From Eubacterium sp. (GTDB lineage Bacteria; Bacillota; Clostridia; Lachnospirales; Lachnospiraceae): a DNA stretch of 64,000 bases. The notes beneath the pieces are model-generated. The model was not told the DNA's origin. It saw only the letters and a list, made by a program, of their open reading frames with translations, and did not search any database. The translations under genes and the position numbers were made by a program. The stretch is from contig JAFRHL010000034.1 of assembly GCA_017433295.1 (NCBI GenBank), forward strand, positions 124,001-188,000, in the 5' to 3' direction. Shown one piece after another: positions 25,410 through 35,161 of the stretch (positions are counted from its first letter, which is position 1; each line of letters opens with the position of its first letter).

Positions 25410-26684
25410 ATGGATACCCTATATCACTGCATACAAAAAGGTACTGCTCCGGACAGGGTCGTGGCATTTGCGAAAGACTACCTGAAAGGAGAAGGCTTTA
25501 CGGAACTGTTTTATGATGGACTCTTCTCACCGAAAGTAGAGGGAAAGTATTTTATCGCACCATTTCCTGACGTACTTTTTGCCTTTACCATGGGAAGAAA
25601 AAGAGCATATATGCAGAACCTGAGGATGGCCTTTGCCCATCTGGACCAGCCATGCTTCAAGCTCAAGGCCAATCCCGACTTTTCCAATATGGGCTGTTCC
25701 CAGCTGAATGTGGAAGTCTATGGAGGAATGATGGACCACACATGGTTTGACCGGCCCCTGGGGCTGGCGGGTACGGTGGCTTTGAAGGGTGAGGATATTC
25801 TTCATCCCCGGATGATGTCCTTTGACAGCAGGAGTCCGGTGGCCATTATCCCCGGCCTTGCCATTCATATGGACAGGAGTGCCAATGACGGCCATAAGAT
25901 CGACCGCCAGAAGGAGCTGATGCCGGTATGGGGACTGACGGGAAACAGCTGGTCGGGTCCGGCCTTTTCAGACTATCTTTCTCAGGAGTTAAATGTGGAT
26001 GAATCAGAGATCCTGGGCTGGGACCTGAGTCTTTATAATTACGACCAGCCTCAGCTGATCGGATTTGCGGGGGATCTTTTTTCAGCCCCCAGGCTTGATA
26101 ACCTGGCATCCGTCAGCGCCTTACTCACTTCTTTAGTGGAAGGAGAAAGGGAAAACGGCATCAACCTGATCGGGTTCTTTGATCATGAGGAAGTGGGGAG
26201 CCTGTCCAGGTCCGGCGCGGATTCCGAGCTGTTTACCAATGTATTAAAGAGCATCTTTACAGCGCTTGGCTGTTCTGATGAGATTTTCCGCGCCTCCGTG
26301 GCCTCCGGCCTGTATCTCTCAGTGGACGGCGCCCATGCTGCCCATCCTAACTATCCGGATAAATCTGACCCCACCACAAGGGCCATCATGGGTTGCGGCC
26401 CTGCCATAAAGGCCAGCAGCAGCTGGAAATATGCATCGGACTGCAGAATGCAGGCCATAATAAAGAGCCTGGCAGAAAAATACGAAATACCCCTGCAGAC
26501 CATTGCCAACAGGAATACCATCCGGAGCGGCTCTACACTGGGACCGATGATCGGGGCCCATCTTCCCATGTCCGGGTGCGATATCGGGGTTCCCATGTGG
26601 GCCATGCACTCTGCCAGGGAGACTATCGCGGTATCAGATTATCAGGCCCTGGTCCGCCTGGTAACATCATTCTTTAACGTATAA
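25410..26684 (+). CDS. M18 family aminopeptidase
   Basis: Zinc-dependent cytoplasmic peptidase that removes N-terminal residues (aspartyl or neutral types). 424 residues, typical. Family features: NPDFSNMGCSQLNVEVYGG, the metal-binding His in MMDHTWFDRPLGLAG, DNLASV with a metal Asp, FDHEEVGSLS with the catalytic Glu pair, DGAHAAHPNYPDK, and SGSTLGPM near the end. Own promoter. Substrate class cannot be read from sequence. Confidence 0.95.
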   Translation: MDTLYHCIQKGTAPDRVVAFAKDYLKGEGFTELFYDGLFSPKVEGKYFIAPFPDVLFAFTMGRKRAYMQNLRMAFAHLDQPCFKLKANPDFSNMGCSQLNVEVYGGMMDHTWFDRPLGLAGTVALKGEDILHPRMMSFDSRSPVAIIPGLAIHMDRSANDGHKIDRQKELMPVWGLTGNSWSGPAFSDYLSQELNVDESEILGWDLSLYNYDQPQLIGFAGDLFSAPRLDNLASVSALLTSLVEGERENGINLIGFFDHEEVGSLSRSGADSELFTNVLKSIFTALGCSDEIFRASVASGLYLSVDGAHAAHPNYPDKSDPTTRAIMGCGPAIKASSSWKYASDCRMQAIIKSLAEKYEIPLQTIANRNTIRSGSTLGPMIGAHLPMSGCDIGVPMWAMHSARETIAVSDYQALVRLVTSFFNV

Positions 26685-26758
26685 TTTTAAGATAGAAATA
26701 TTTTGTTCTAAGCTTTCCTTCCCGTTCATATACTTAATTAGTATTGGGAGGGATAATC

Positions 26759-28228
26759 ATGGAAAAACAGAATATATATCAGGACATATGTATCAGAACA
26801 GGCGGTGAGATATATCTTGGCGTGGTGGGACCCGTCAGGAGCGGTAAATCCACCTTCATCAAGCGTTTCATGGAAATGATGGTCCTGCCGGAAATGACAG
26901 ATGACAACGAAAGAAAACGGGCTCTGGATGAGCTTCCGCAGAGCGGAACCGGAAAAACCATCATGACCACTGAGCCCAAATTCATTCCAAAGGAGGCAGT
27001 GGAGCTTCCTCTTAATGATATGAAGGTCAAGGTCCGCCTCATTGACTGTGTCGGTTTTATGGTAAAAGGAGCCGGCGGGCATCTTGAAAACGGGCAGGAA
27101 CGCATGGTCAAAACTCCCTGGTTCGAATATGAGGTGCCTTTTACAAAAGCGGCCGAGTATGGAACGGCCAAGGTGATCCGGGATCACTCTACCATAGGCA
27201 TTGTCGTAACCACCGACGGATCCTTCGGAGATCTGCCGAGAGACGCATATACAGAAGCAGAGAAAAAAACGGTCAAGGAGCTTCAGGAGATCGGGAAGCC
27301 TTTTCTGGTGATCCTTAACAGTGAAAGGCCTTATTCCCGGGCTGCCCAGACCCTGGCCGGGGAGCTGGCGAAGGAATATCAGACAACGGTGCTGCCTTTA
27401 AACTGTGACCAGCTCCGGCAGGAGGATATTCTTTCGGTACTTAAGAACATTCTTCTGGAGTTTCCCCTTTCCTGTGTGGGCTTTTACCTGCCCAAGTGGG
27501 TGGAGACCCTGAAGGATGACCATTGGATGAAGAAGTCAATTCTTGATCTTATCAGGGAGTTTATGTCCGGAAGGAATAAAATGAAGGACCTTTACCAGCA
27601 GACATTTCCGTCCAATGAATACATAAGCTCCGGAAAGATCGAGAAATTACACATGGACACCGGGGAGGTGACGGTAAAGATCCAGATCCGGGATTCCTAT
27701 TATTATGATATTCTTTCTGATCTTACCGGCATTCCCATTCACAGTGAATACCACCTGATCAGGACCTTAAAGGACCTTTCCTCCAAAAAAACGGAATTTG
27801 AGGAGGTGGCCCAGGCCTTAAAGGATGCCAGAGAGAGGGGCTATGGTGTGATGAAGCCTGTTCTGTCAGAGATAGACCTGTCAGCCCCTGAAATCGTGAA
27901 ACACGGCAATAAATTCGGGGTAAAGATCAAGGCCGAGGCTCCCTCGATCCATCTGATCCGGGCCAACCTGACTACGGAGGTGGCGCCCATCGTGGGAACG
28001 CAGCTGCAGGCGGAGGACCTGATCACCTATATCAAAGAGCAGGCCGGGGAGGAGCCGGAGGAGATCTGGAAGGTCAATATTTTCGGAAAGACCCTGGAGC
28101 AGCTGGTGGATGACGGTATTTCCGGAAAGGTAACAAGGATCAACGAAGACAGCCAGGAGAAACTGCAAAACGCCATGGAAAAGATCGTAAACGAGAGCAG
28201 CGGAGGCCTGATCTGCATTATTATTTAG
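26759..28228 (+). CDS. spoIVA: Stage IV sporulation protein A
   Basis: ATP-hydrolysing morphogenetic protein that polymerises on the forespore and anchors the spore coat. About 489 residues, normal size. Walker A GPVRSGKSTFIKRF near the N-terminus, Walker B region RLIDCVGFMV, TKAAEYGTAKVIRDHSTIGIVVTTDGS, and a conserved C-terminus ending in a hydrophobic stretch (GGLICIII). GGGAGGG before ATG 26759. A mother-cell sigma-E promoter is expected, but I could not identify one by eye. It shows the organism is a spore former. Confidence 0.97.
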   Translation: MEKQNIYQDICIRTGGEIYLGVVGPVRSGKSTFIKRFMEMMVLPEMTDDNERKRALDELPQSGTGKTIMTTEPKFIPKEAVELPLNDMKVKVRLIDCVGFMVKGAGGHLENGQERMVKTPWFEYEVPFTKAAEYGTAKVIRDHSTIGIVVTTDGSFGDLPRDAYTEAEKKTVKELQEIGKPFLVILNSERPYSRAAQTLAGELAKEYQTTVLPLNCDQLRQEDILSVLKNILLEFPLSCVGFYLPKWVETLKDDHWMKKSILDLIREFMSGRNKMKDLYQQTFPSNEYISSGKIEKLHMDTGEVTVKIQIRDSYYYDILSDLTGIPIHSEYHLIRTLKDLSSKKTEFEEVAQALKDARERGYGVMKPVLSEIDLSAPEIVKHGNKFGVKIKAEAPSIHLIRANLTTEVAPIVGTQLQAEDLITYIKEQAGEEPEEIWKVNIFGKTLEQLVDDGISGKVTRINEDSQEKLQNAMEKIVNESSGGLICIII

Positions 28229-28284
28229 CAACCCTTTTTTACAGACGGCTTTTGGAGCTGCCATGATAACTTTGAGATTATATA

Positions 28285-28308
28285 CGGTTCCCCGGTTTGG
28301 GGACTTTT
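28285..28308 (+). terminator. Weak terminator after spoIVA
   Basis: TCCCC/GGGGA stem (28289-28293 with 28299-28303), loop GGTTT, then CTTTT. Short stem and short T run; the SD of the next gene follows at once. Confidence 0.35.
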
Positions 28309-28329
28309 AAGATAAAAGGAGATTCAGGC

Positions 28330-28806
28330 ATGAAAGTTACTATATATACAGATGGTTCGGCAAAAGGCAATCCCAATGGCCCCGGCGGCTATGGGACTGT
28401 CCTTTTGTATGTGGACACGAAGGGAGTGACCCATCGGAGAGAGTATTCCGGAGGTTATAAAAAGACCACCAATAACCGTATGGAGCTGATGGGGGCCATC
28501 GTGGGGTTAGAAGCCCTGCTGCGTCCCTGCCAGGTAGACCTCTATTCGGATTCCCAGTATCTGGTAAAGGCTTTTAATGATCACTGGATCGACAGCTGGC
28601 AGAGGAGGAACTGGAAGCGGGGAAAGAATGAACCGGTGAAAAACGCAGATCTCTGGCAGCGCCTTCTGGCAGCCTGCAGGCCTCATGAGGTTACCTTCCA
28701 CTGGATCAGGGGACATGCCGGCAATCCGGAGAATGAGAGGTGTGACCAGCTGGCAGTACAGGCAGCTCTGGGAGAGGACCTGCCGGAGGACCCGGGCGTA
28801 GAATAA
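28330..28806 (+). CDS. rnhA: Ribonuclease HI
   Basis: Cuts RNA in RNA-DNA hybrids. 158 residues from ATG 28330, which has AAAAGGAG. Active-site set visible: Asp in IYTDGSAKGNPNGPGGYG, Glu in NNRMELMGAI, Asp in LYSDSQYLVKAF, and Asp in NERCDQLA. Also the HWIRGHAGNPENE segment with the catalytic loop His. Close to E. coli RNase HI in layout. Confidence 0.95.
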   Translation: MKVTIYTDGSAKGNPNGPGGYGTVLLYVDTKGVTHRREYSGGYKKTTNNRMELMGAIVGLEALLRPCQVDLYSDSQYLVKAFNDHWIDSWQRRNWKRGKNEPVKNADLWQRLLAACRPHEVTFHWIRGHAGNPENERCDQLAVQAALGEDLPEDPGVE

Positions 28807-28867
28807 GTTTATATCTTTCAAAATACTTAAAATTTCAGTAATTTTTACAAATAACTATGAATTTTGT

Positions 28868-28895
28868 TTGTATTTTTAGGAAAATGTGTTATACT
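28868..28895 (+). promoter_or_regulatory. Promoter of the alarmone synthetase gene
   Basis: TTGTAT (28868-28873), 16-base spacer, TATACT (28890-28895). Transcription should start near 28902, just before the leader terminator. Confidence 0.65.
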
Positions 28896-28906
28896 CAGAA
28901 GGAGTT

Positions 28907-28955
28907 AAAGCTCCCCCTGAGTTATTTTTTCGACATTAGCCCAAGGAGCTTTTTT
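28907..28955 (+). terminator. Leader terminator before the alarmone synthetase gene
   Basis: AAAGCTCC (28907-28914) pairs with GGAGCTTT (28945-28952), followed by a T run to 28955. It lies between the promoter and the start codon, so it could act as an attenuator. GGAG at 28901-28904 could alternatively pair with CTCC at 28911-28914. Confidence 0.6.
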
Positions 28956-28974
28956 AATACTGGGAGGTGGTTAT

Positions 28975-29778
28975 TTGGAGATACAGTTGTGGAGAGAGCT
29001 TCTCGATCCTTACCAGATGGCTGTTGACGAACTGACTGTAAAGTTTGAACATATTATTTCGGAACACCGGAACAGAGGCCTGTACTCTCCCATCGAGGCT
29101 GTAGACGGAAGAGTAAAAAGCATTGACAGTATTCTGGATAAGATGCACCGGAAATCTGTTTCCATGGGTGAAATTGAACAGAAGATAGAGGATATAGCAG
29201 GTGTCCGTATTACCTGTCAGTTCGTGGAGGATATTGACCGGGTAGTGGATATCATCAAAAACCGGACAGATATGGTGGTTCTCCAGGAGAAGGATTACGT
29301 CAAGCACATGAAGGAGAGCGGATACCGTAGTTACCACATGATTATTCTTTATACGGTCAACACCATTGAAGGGCCCAAGGATATACATGCGGAGATCCAG
29401 ATCCGGACCATGGCCATGAATTTCTGGGCGACGATTGAGCATTCCCTTCAGTACAAGTATAAAGGGAATATTCCTGACTACATACAGAAGAAGCTGATAG
29501 ATGCTTCGGAAGCCATCATCGGGCTGGATCAGGCCATGTCTGATGTGAGAGACGAGATCATGGATGCCCAGAATACCCACAAGAAGAGGGAGAACCTGGT
29601 GAAGGACATCCTTAATAATATACAGAATCTTTATAAGGTGGCCAATAAGAGGGAAGTGGCCAAGATCCAGGATGAGTTTTACAAGGTTTATCTGATGGAT
29701 GATATGGGTAAGCTTGTGCACTTTTCCAGACAGCTGGATATCATCGCGGAAGGATTTCAGGCCCAAAGTATACAATAA
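28975..29778 (+). CDS. Small alarmone synthetase, RelA/SpoT synthetase domain
   Basis: Synthetase-only (p)ppGpp enzyme of the YjbM/YwaC family: transfers pyrophosphate from ATP to GDP/GTP in stress. 267 residues, no HD hydrolase or regulatory domain. Motifs: SPIEAVDGRVKSIDSI, DIAGVRITCQFVEDI, KESGYRSYHMII, HAEIQIRTMAMNFWATIEH. TTG start at 28975 with GGGAGGTGG. The C-terminal part is helical and charged. Preceded by a leader with a terminator, which suggests conditional expression. Confidence 0.93.
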   Translation: MEIQLWRELLDPYQMAVDELTVKFEHIISEHRNRGLYSPIEAVDGRVKSIDSILDKMHRKSVSMGEIEQKIEDIAGVRITCQFVEDIDRVVDIIKNRTDMVVLQEKDYVKHMKESGYRSYHMIILYTVNTIEGPKDIHAEIQIRTMAMNFWATIEHSLQYKYKGNIPDYIQKKLIDASEAIIGLDQAMSDVRDEIMDAQNTHKKRENLVKDILNNIQNLYKVANKREVAKIQDEFYKVYLMDDMGKLVHFSRQLDIIAEGFQAQSIQ

Positions 29779-29860
29779 ACCCCCCATGCCGGGTTATCCG
29801 GTGCCACAAGGCTATATCAGTGGGTTTATTGTCCCGGCGATGCCTGTGGATGGAGGAAGT

Positions 29861-31342
29861 ATGAATTTGCCGATGGATTATCAAAGAACAATGAAGGAGC
29901 TTTTGATGGAGGATTATGACAATTACATTAAAAGCTTTGAACATACTATCGGACAGTCATTCAGAGTAAATGAGCTGAAAACAGAGCCGGCGGAATTATT
30001 CCGCCGGCTTAATGATGTTTCTCTACGTCCGGTAGCCTGGTGTGGCAGCGGAGCGTATTATGATGGAGAGATGAGACTGTCCCTGCATCCCTTTTACCAT
30101 GCGGGCCTGTATTATCTGCAGGAGCCCTCTGCCATGGCTCCGGCCCAGTTTCTGCCGGTTATGCCCGGGGACAAGGTGCTGGATTTATGTGCCGCACCGG
30201 GAGGAAAGTCAACAGCCCTGGCTGCGAAGCTTAAGGGGGAAGGATTGCTGGTCTCCAATGATATCAGTATATCCAGGTGTAAAGCCCTGCTTAAAAATAT
30301 CCAGATGGCCGGAATTTCCAATGCCATCGTAACCTGTGAGTCTCCGGAGAGGCTGGCAGGACCTTTCGCCGGGTATTTTGACAAGATTCTGGTGGATGCG
30401 CCCTGTTCGGGGGAAGGAATGTTCAGGCGGGATCCGGCTATGGTAAAGAACTGGTCCTTGTCCGAAGTGGAACGTTATGCAAAGATGCAAAGAGAGATAC
30501 TTTCCCATGCGGCTGCCATGCTGAAGCCCGGAGGCTGTCTCATGTATTCCACCTGCACCTATTCTCCCCGGGAGAACGAGCAGACGGTTGATTTCCTGCT
30601 AAAAGAGGGTGATTATACCCTCCTGCCTTTGCCGGAATATGAAGGGGTGGACTGCGGACATCCGGAGTGGAGTCATTCGGGCAGCCCCTCCATAGGCAGC
30701 TGCCGGCGCTTCTGGAATCACAGGATCGAGGGGGAAGGTCAGTTTGCGGCCCTCTTTAAGAAAAAGGGATCTCCGGAGGGGCAGTCCTCCTATCCCGGAG
30801 CCCGGGAGAAAAAGACCGGTCACAAAACAGCATCCCTGCTCCGGAAGGAGAAGCCTGGAGCCTTTGGCAGCGGCGGGAAGGATCCCGGGGAATATGGTGC
30901 CTTTCTGAAGCACCTGATAAAAGGACAGGCAGGAGAGATCCTGGCTGAGGATCTGGTCAGTGACCTTATGGATCCGCCGCCGGGCAGGCTGATTCAAAGG
31001 GAGGAAAGATTGTTTTTAGTTCCCGAAAATGCCCCGGACCTGTCGGGACTCAGGGTAGTCAGCTCAGGTCTGCATATAGGAAACTGCAAAAAGAAGAGAT
31101 TTGAACCCGGACAGGCTCTGGCCATGGCACTAAGGGCAGAGCAATTTGAGAATGCCTTAAAGCTGTCCCTTCCGGATATACGGATAGAAAAGTATTTAAA
31201 ATGTGAGACCATAGAGGCAAAAGAGGAAGAGATAAAGGACGGCTGGTGCCTGGTCTGCGCCGGGGAGTTTCCCCTGGGCTGGGGAAAGGCCCGGAACGGA
31301 CGTATTAAGAATAAATACCCTGCGGGATGGAGAAAACAATAG
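29861..31342 (+). CDS. RsmF/YebU-type rRNA m5C methyltransferase
   Basis: SAM-dependent RNA cytosine C5 methylase, about 493 residues. SAM site DLCAAPGGKSTALA, DAPCSGEGMFRRDP with the catalytic Cys, STCTYSPRENE with the second Cys, then a linker and a C-terminal RNA-binding (PUA-like) region with GLHIGNCKKKRFEPGQALAMAL. An earlier in-frame TTG at 29699 overlaps the preceding gene; ATG 29861 with GGAGGA is preferred. A second methylase of the same superfamily (rsmB) is at 43284. Confidence 0.9.
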   Translation: MNLPMDYQRTMKELLMEDYDNYIKSFEHTIGQSFRVNELKTEPAELFRRLNDVSLRPVAWCGSGAYYDGEMRLSLHPFYHAGLYYLQEPSAMAPAQFLPVMPGDKVLDLCAAPGGKSTALAAKLKGEGLLVSNDISISRCKALLKNIQMAGISNAIVTCESPERLAGPFAGYFDKILVDAPCSGEGMFRRDPAMVKNWSLSEVERYAKMQREILSHAAAMLKPGGCLMYSTCTYSPRENEQTVDFLLKEGDYTLLPLPEYEGVDCGHPEWSHSGSPSIGSCRRFWNHRIEGEGQFAALFKKKGSPEGQSSYPGAREKKTGHKTASLLRKEKPGAFGSGGKDPGEYGAFLKHLIKGQAGEILAEDLVSDLMDPPPGRLIQREERLFLVPENAPDLSGLRVVSSGLHIGNCKKKRFEPGQALAMALRAEQFENALKLSLPDIRIEKYLKCETIEAKEEEIKDGWCLVCAGEFPLGWGKARNGRIKNKYPAGWRKQ

Positions 31343-31349
31343 CAGCAAC

Positions 31350-33320
31350 ATGATAAAAGAATCCAGATTTTTACCAATTAATAAAAAGGAAATGGAAGAA
31401 CGGGGCTGGGACCGGCCGGATTTTGTCTATGTATCCGGTGATGCCTATGTGGATCATCCCAGCTTCGGGATGGCAATTATTACAAGGCTTTTAGAGGACG
31501 CCGGTTATAAGGTGGCCGTGATAGCCCAGCCCGACTGGAAGGACGACAGCAGCATCCGCATTTTCGGACAGCCCCGGCTGGCCTTTCTGGTATCCGCAGG
31601 GAATATGGATTCCATGGTGAATCATTATACCTCTTTTAAAAAGAGGAGGCATCAGGATGCCTACACTCCGGGAGGAGGATTTTCAAAAAGGCCGGACCGG
31701 GCTGTCATTGTATACAGCAACCTGATCAGGAGGACTTATAAAACCGTCCCCATTCTGATAGGGGGAATTGAGGCCTCCCTCCGGAGGATGGCCCATTATG
31801 ATTACTGGAGCAATAAACTCCGCCGATCCATCCTTTTGGATTCCGGGGCAGACCTTCTCATGTACGGTATGGGGGAGCATTCTGTCCTGGAGATAGCAGA
31901 AGCCCTGGATGCGGGACTGCCCGTAAAGGAGATCAGCTACGTCCGGGGAACGGTTTTCCGCTGTCAGGACCTGTCAGAGCTTGGCGGGGACTATCAGGTC
32001 CTGCCTTCCTGGGAGGAGATCAATTCCTCCAAAGCTTCCTTTGCCAGAAGCTTCTACAGCCAGTACATGAACACCGATGCCATCACAGGCCGGCGGCTGG
32101 TGGAACCCTATAAGGAAAAGGAATATATCGTGCAGAATCCTCCGTCCCTTCCCCTTACCACCGAGGAGATGGATCACATTTATGTGCTTCCCTATATGCG
32201 GGAAAGCCATCCCTCCTACGATGCCCTGGGGGGAGTTCCGGCCATTGACGAAGTGAGATTTTCCCTGGTCAGCAACAGGGGATGTTTCGGAGGCTGCAGC
32301 TTCTGCGCCCTTACCTTTCACCAGGGCAGGAGACTTCAGGTCAGGAGCCATGAATCCATCCTCAGCGAGGCGAAGCTTCTGACAGGCCACCCCCTGTTTA
32401 AGGGCTATATCCATGATGTGGGAGGGCCGACGGCGGACTTTCGGCACCCCGCCTGTAAAAAACAGATTGAAAAAGGGGTCTGCGGCCACCGGCAATGCCT
32501 CTTTCCAAAACCCTGTCCCAATCTGGTCTGTGACCACAGCGATTACATCGCCCTTCTCAGAAAGTTAAGGAAGCTTCCGGGGGTAAAGAAGGTCTTTATC
32601 AGGTCGGGGATCCGCTTTGATTATATACTGGCCGATCATAATAAGGATTTCCTTAAGGAACTGTGCAGATACCATGTCAGCGGCCAGCTAAAAGTTGCCC
32701 CGGAGCATATCTGTGACAATGTCCTTAAGCTCATGGGAAAGCCGGGCAATACTATCTATGAGAGGTTTTCCGGAGAATACCGGAAAATGAATGACCGCCT
32801 TGGGAAAAAACAGTACCTTGTGCCCTATCTCATGTCTTCCCACCCCGGCTCCGGACTGAAGGAGGCAGTGGCCCTGGCGGAATATATCAGGGATCTGGGC
32901 TATATGCCGGAACAGGTTCAGGATTTTTATCCGACCCCGGCCACCATTTCCACTTGCATGTACTATACGGGGCTGGACCCCAGGACCATGGAGCCAGTGT
33001 ATGTGCCGGTATCCCTTCAGGAGAAGATGATGCAGAGGGCCCTGATCCAGTACCGGAATCCTGATAATTATCAGATAGTAAAGAAGGCTCTTCTTAAGGC
33101 GGGAAGACAGGACCTGATCGGCTATGGTAAGCATTGTCTGATCCGGCCCCGTCCGGGCGGGGAGAAAGCCCCGGGGAGACCCGGCGAAGAAAGGCCCCGG
33201 TATAAAAAAGACGGCGGCGGAACCCGGCAGCATGAGAGTCGGGGAAAAGGCAGAACAGGAAAGAGAAAACCCATAAAAAATATACATAAAAAACACAATA
33301 AAGGCAGGAGCAGTTTATGA
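31350..33320 (+). CDS. YgiQ family radical SAM protein
   Basis: 656 residues. An N-terminal UPF0313/YgiQ domain (DFVYVSGDAYVDHPSFGMAII, PILIGGIEASLRRMAHYDYW) precedes a radical SAM core with the [4Fe-4S] motif in NRGCFGGCSFCALTFHQGR, and DVGGPTADFR. The C-terminus is a long basic tail (RPGGEKAPG...KRKPIKNIHKKHNKG), suggesting nucleic acid contact. The reaction of this family is not established. It overlaps the next gene by four bases. Confidence 0.93.
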   Translation: MIKESRFLPINKKEMEERGWDRPDFVYVSGDAYVDHPSFGMAIITRLLEDAGYKVAVIAQPDWKDDSSIRIFGQPRLAFLVSAGNMDSMVNHYTSFKKRRHQDAYTPGGGFSKRPDRAVIVYSNLIRRTYKTVPILIGGIEASLRRMAHYDYWSNKLRRSILLDSGADLLMYGMGEHSVLEIAEALDAGLPVKEISYVRGTVFRCQDLSELGGDYQVLPSWEEINSSKASFARSFYSQYMNTDAITGRRLVEPYKEKEYIVQNPPSLPLTTEEMDHIYVLPYMRESHPSYDALGGVPAIDEVRFSLVSNRGCFGGCSFCALTFHQGRRLQVRSHESILSEAKLLTGHPLFKGYIHDVGGPTADFRHPACKKQIEKGVCGHRQCLFPKPCPNLVCDHSDYIALLRKLRKLPGVKKVFIRSGIRFDYILADHNKDFLKELCRYHVSGQLKVAPEHICDNVLKLMGKPGNTIYERFSGEYRKMNDRLGKKQYLVPYLMSSHPGSGLKEAVALAEYIRDLGYMPEQVQDFYPTPATISTCMYYTGLDPRTMEPVYVPVSLQEKMMQRALIQYRNPDNYQIVKKALLKAGRQDLIGYGKHCLIRPRPGGEKAPGRPGEERPRYKKDGGGTRQHESRGKGRTGKRKPIKNIHKKHNKGRSSL

Positions 33321-34069
33321 AAACAGGAATCATTACAGGTGCTTCCTCCGGCATGGGCAGGGAGTTTGTCAAACTCATTATGGAAGAGGCCCCGGCTTAT
33401 GATGAGATATGGCTTATTGCCAGAAGAAAAGAACGGCTGGAATACTGGACCCGGCTTTATGGTAAACAGAAATTCCGGATCCTTCCCCTGGACCTGACTT
33501 CTGCTTTGGACATGCAGGTGTTAGAAAAAGAGCTGAAAGAGCAGAAACCGGAGATTGAACTTCTGGTACACTGTGCCGGCTTCGGTATTATGGGGAAGAT
33601 CGGCGAGATTCCGGCAAAGGAGCAGTCAGAGATGGTGGATGTCAACTGCCGCAGCGTGGTGGACCTCACAGCCCTGGTGCTGCCTTATATGGAAAGAGGG
33701 GCCAGGATGATCTATCTGGCAAGCAGTGCCGCCTTCCTGCCCCAGCCGGGATTTGCGGTGTATGCTGCCTCCAAGGCATTTGTCTTAAGCTTTGTCCGGG
33801 CCCTTGGTGCAGAGCTTAAGTCCCGGAAGATCCATGTCACGGCGGTCTGCCCGGGAGCTGTCAGGACGGAATTTTTTAACCGGGCTGCTGCCCGAAAGTC
33901 TTTGCCCGCCTATAAAAAACTGGTTATGGCGGATCCGGAGAAGGTAGTAAAAAAAGCCTGGAAGGATTCACTGGCCGGGCGGCAGATATCTGTATACGGT
34001 AATATGATGAAGCTTTTTTACCTGGCGGCAAAGCTGCTGCCCCACAGCCTGTTTCTAAGATTTATGTAG
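33317..34069 (+). CDS. Short-chain dehydrogenase/reductase
   Basis: 250 residues. NAD(P)-binding TGASSGMGREF at the N-terminus, HCAGFG (NAG-like), ASSAAF with the catalytic Ser, and YAASKAF (Tyr-x3-Lys). The C-terminus has hydrophobic stretches (MMKLFYLAAKLLPHSLFLRFM), as in DltE/YqjQ-like SDRs. Substrate unknown. Start ATG 33317 overlaps the YgiQ stop. Confidence 0.9.
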   Translation: MKTGIITGASSGMGREFVKLIMEEAPAYDEIWLIARRKERLEYWTRLYGKQKFRILPLDLTSALDMQVLEKELKEQKPEIELLVHCAGFGIMGKIGEIPAKEQSEMVDVNCRSVVDLTALVLPYMERGARMIYLASSAAFLPQPGFAVYAASKAFVLSFVRALGAELKSRKIHVTAVCPGAVRTEFFNRAAARKSLPAYKKLVMADPEKVVKKAWKDSLAGRQISVYGNMMKLFYLAAKLLPHSLFLRFM

Positions 34070-34117
34070 ACAGGGGAGTAGCTTCTTTGATACGGGCAGC
34101 TTAAGGAGAGGAATATT

Positions 34118-35104
34118 ATGCGGGAACTGATTATAAGCGGCCAGGAGGAAGGACAGAGACTGGACCGCTATCTGGGCAGATATCTTCCGGGGGTTTCCCA
34201 GGGTTTTCTCCATAAGATGCTGCGCAAGAAAAATATAAAGTACAACGGGGCAAAGGCTTCCGGATCCGAAAAGCTCATGACCGGTGACAGGATTCAGATC
34301 TTTTTTTCAGAGGAGACCTTTGATGCCTTCGGGGCCGGTCCGGCAATGAATGGGTCAGAGCCTGATAAAAGACAGGACAGCCCTGAAAAGAAGAGCCCCT
34401 TAAGAAAGCAGGTCAGGGTTTTATTTGAAAACGAGGACATACTCATTCTCCATAAGCCGGCGGGCATGCTGACCCAGAAGGCGGCCCCCGGGGATGATTC
34501 CCTGAATGACTACCTGCTGGATTACTGGAAGGACAAGATCATGAGGGGCAGGGAGATGCCTGCCGCCTTCCGGCCTTCCGTGGCTAACCGGCTGGACCGG
34601 AATACCAGCGGGATCGTTCTCTGCGGTATCACGGTAAAGGGGCTTCAGATGTTGTCAGAGCTGTTAAAGAAGCGGCAGCTGGAGAAATACTATCTTTGTA
34701 TTGTAAAAGGGGAGATCCAGGGAAGCAGGAAGGTGTACGGTTTTCTGAAAAAGGATGAAAAAAGCAACCGGGTCATGCTGACGGATCAGAAGCAGCCGGG
34801 CAGCGCTTTTATTGAGACCTGGTACCGGGCCTTAAGCACCGGCCGGGATGCCAGTCTCCTTAAGGTCAGGCTGATCACCGGCAAGAGCCATCAGATCAGG
34901 GCCCATCTGGCCTCGGAGGGACATCCCATCTTAGGAGACCCTAAATACGGAGATCCGGAAAGGAACAGGGCTCTTTATAAGCTGGGGATCCGGCACCAGC
35001 TTCTCCACAGCAGTGAGCTGGTGATCCCGGGAGGTCCCCACATCCGGGATGACATTCCGGAGGATTTTGCCAGGGTCATGAAGGAATACCATCTTGAAAT
35101 ATAA
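34118..35104 (+). CDS. RluA-family RNA pseudouridine synthase
   Basis: 328 residues: S4 RNA-binding domain (EGQRLDRYLGRYLPG...KMLRKKNIKYNGAK), linker, then catalytic domain with VANRLDRNTSGIVLCG, the Asp being the nucleophile, and the GKSHQIRAHLASEGHPILGDPKYG motif. Resembles RluC/RluD-type enzymes that modify 23S rRNA. Site cannot be told from sequence. Confidence 0.93.
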   Translation: MRELIISGQEEGQRLDRYLGRYLPGVSQGFLHKMLRKKNIKYNGAKASGSEKLMTGDRIQIFFSEETFDAFGAGPAMNGSEPDKRQDSPEKKSPLRKQVRVLFENEDILILHKPAGMLTQKAAPGDDSLNDYLLDYWKDKIMRGREMPAAFRPSVANRLDRNTSGIVLCGITVKGLQMLSELLKKRQLEKYYLCIVKGEIQGSRKVYGFLKKDEKSNRVMLTDQKQPGSAFIETWYRALSTGRDASLLKVRLITGKSHQIRAHLASEGHPILGDPKYGDPERNRALYKLGIRHQLLHSSELVIPGGPHIRDDIPEDFARVMKEYHLEI

Positions 35105-35161
35105 TCATGAAATATATAATACATATCATAACATACGTTATCAGACGAGAGGAACAATGCT

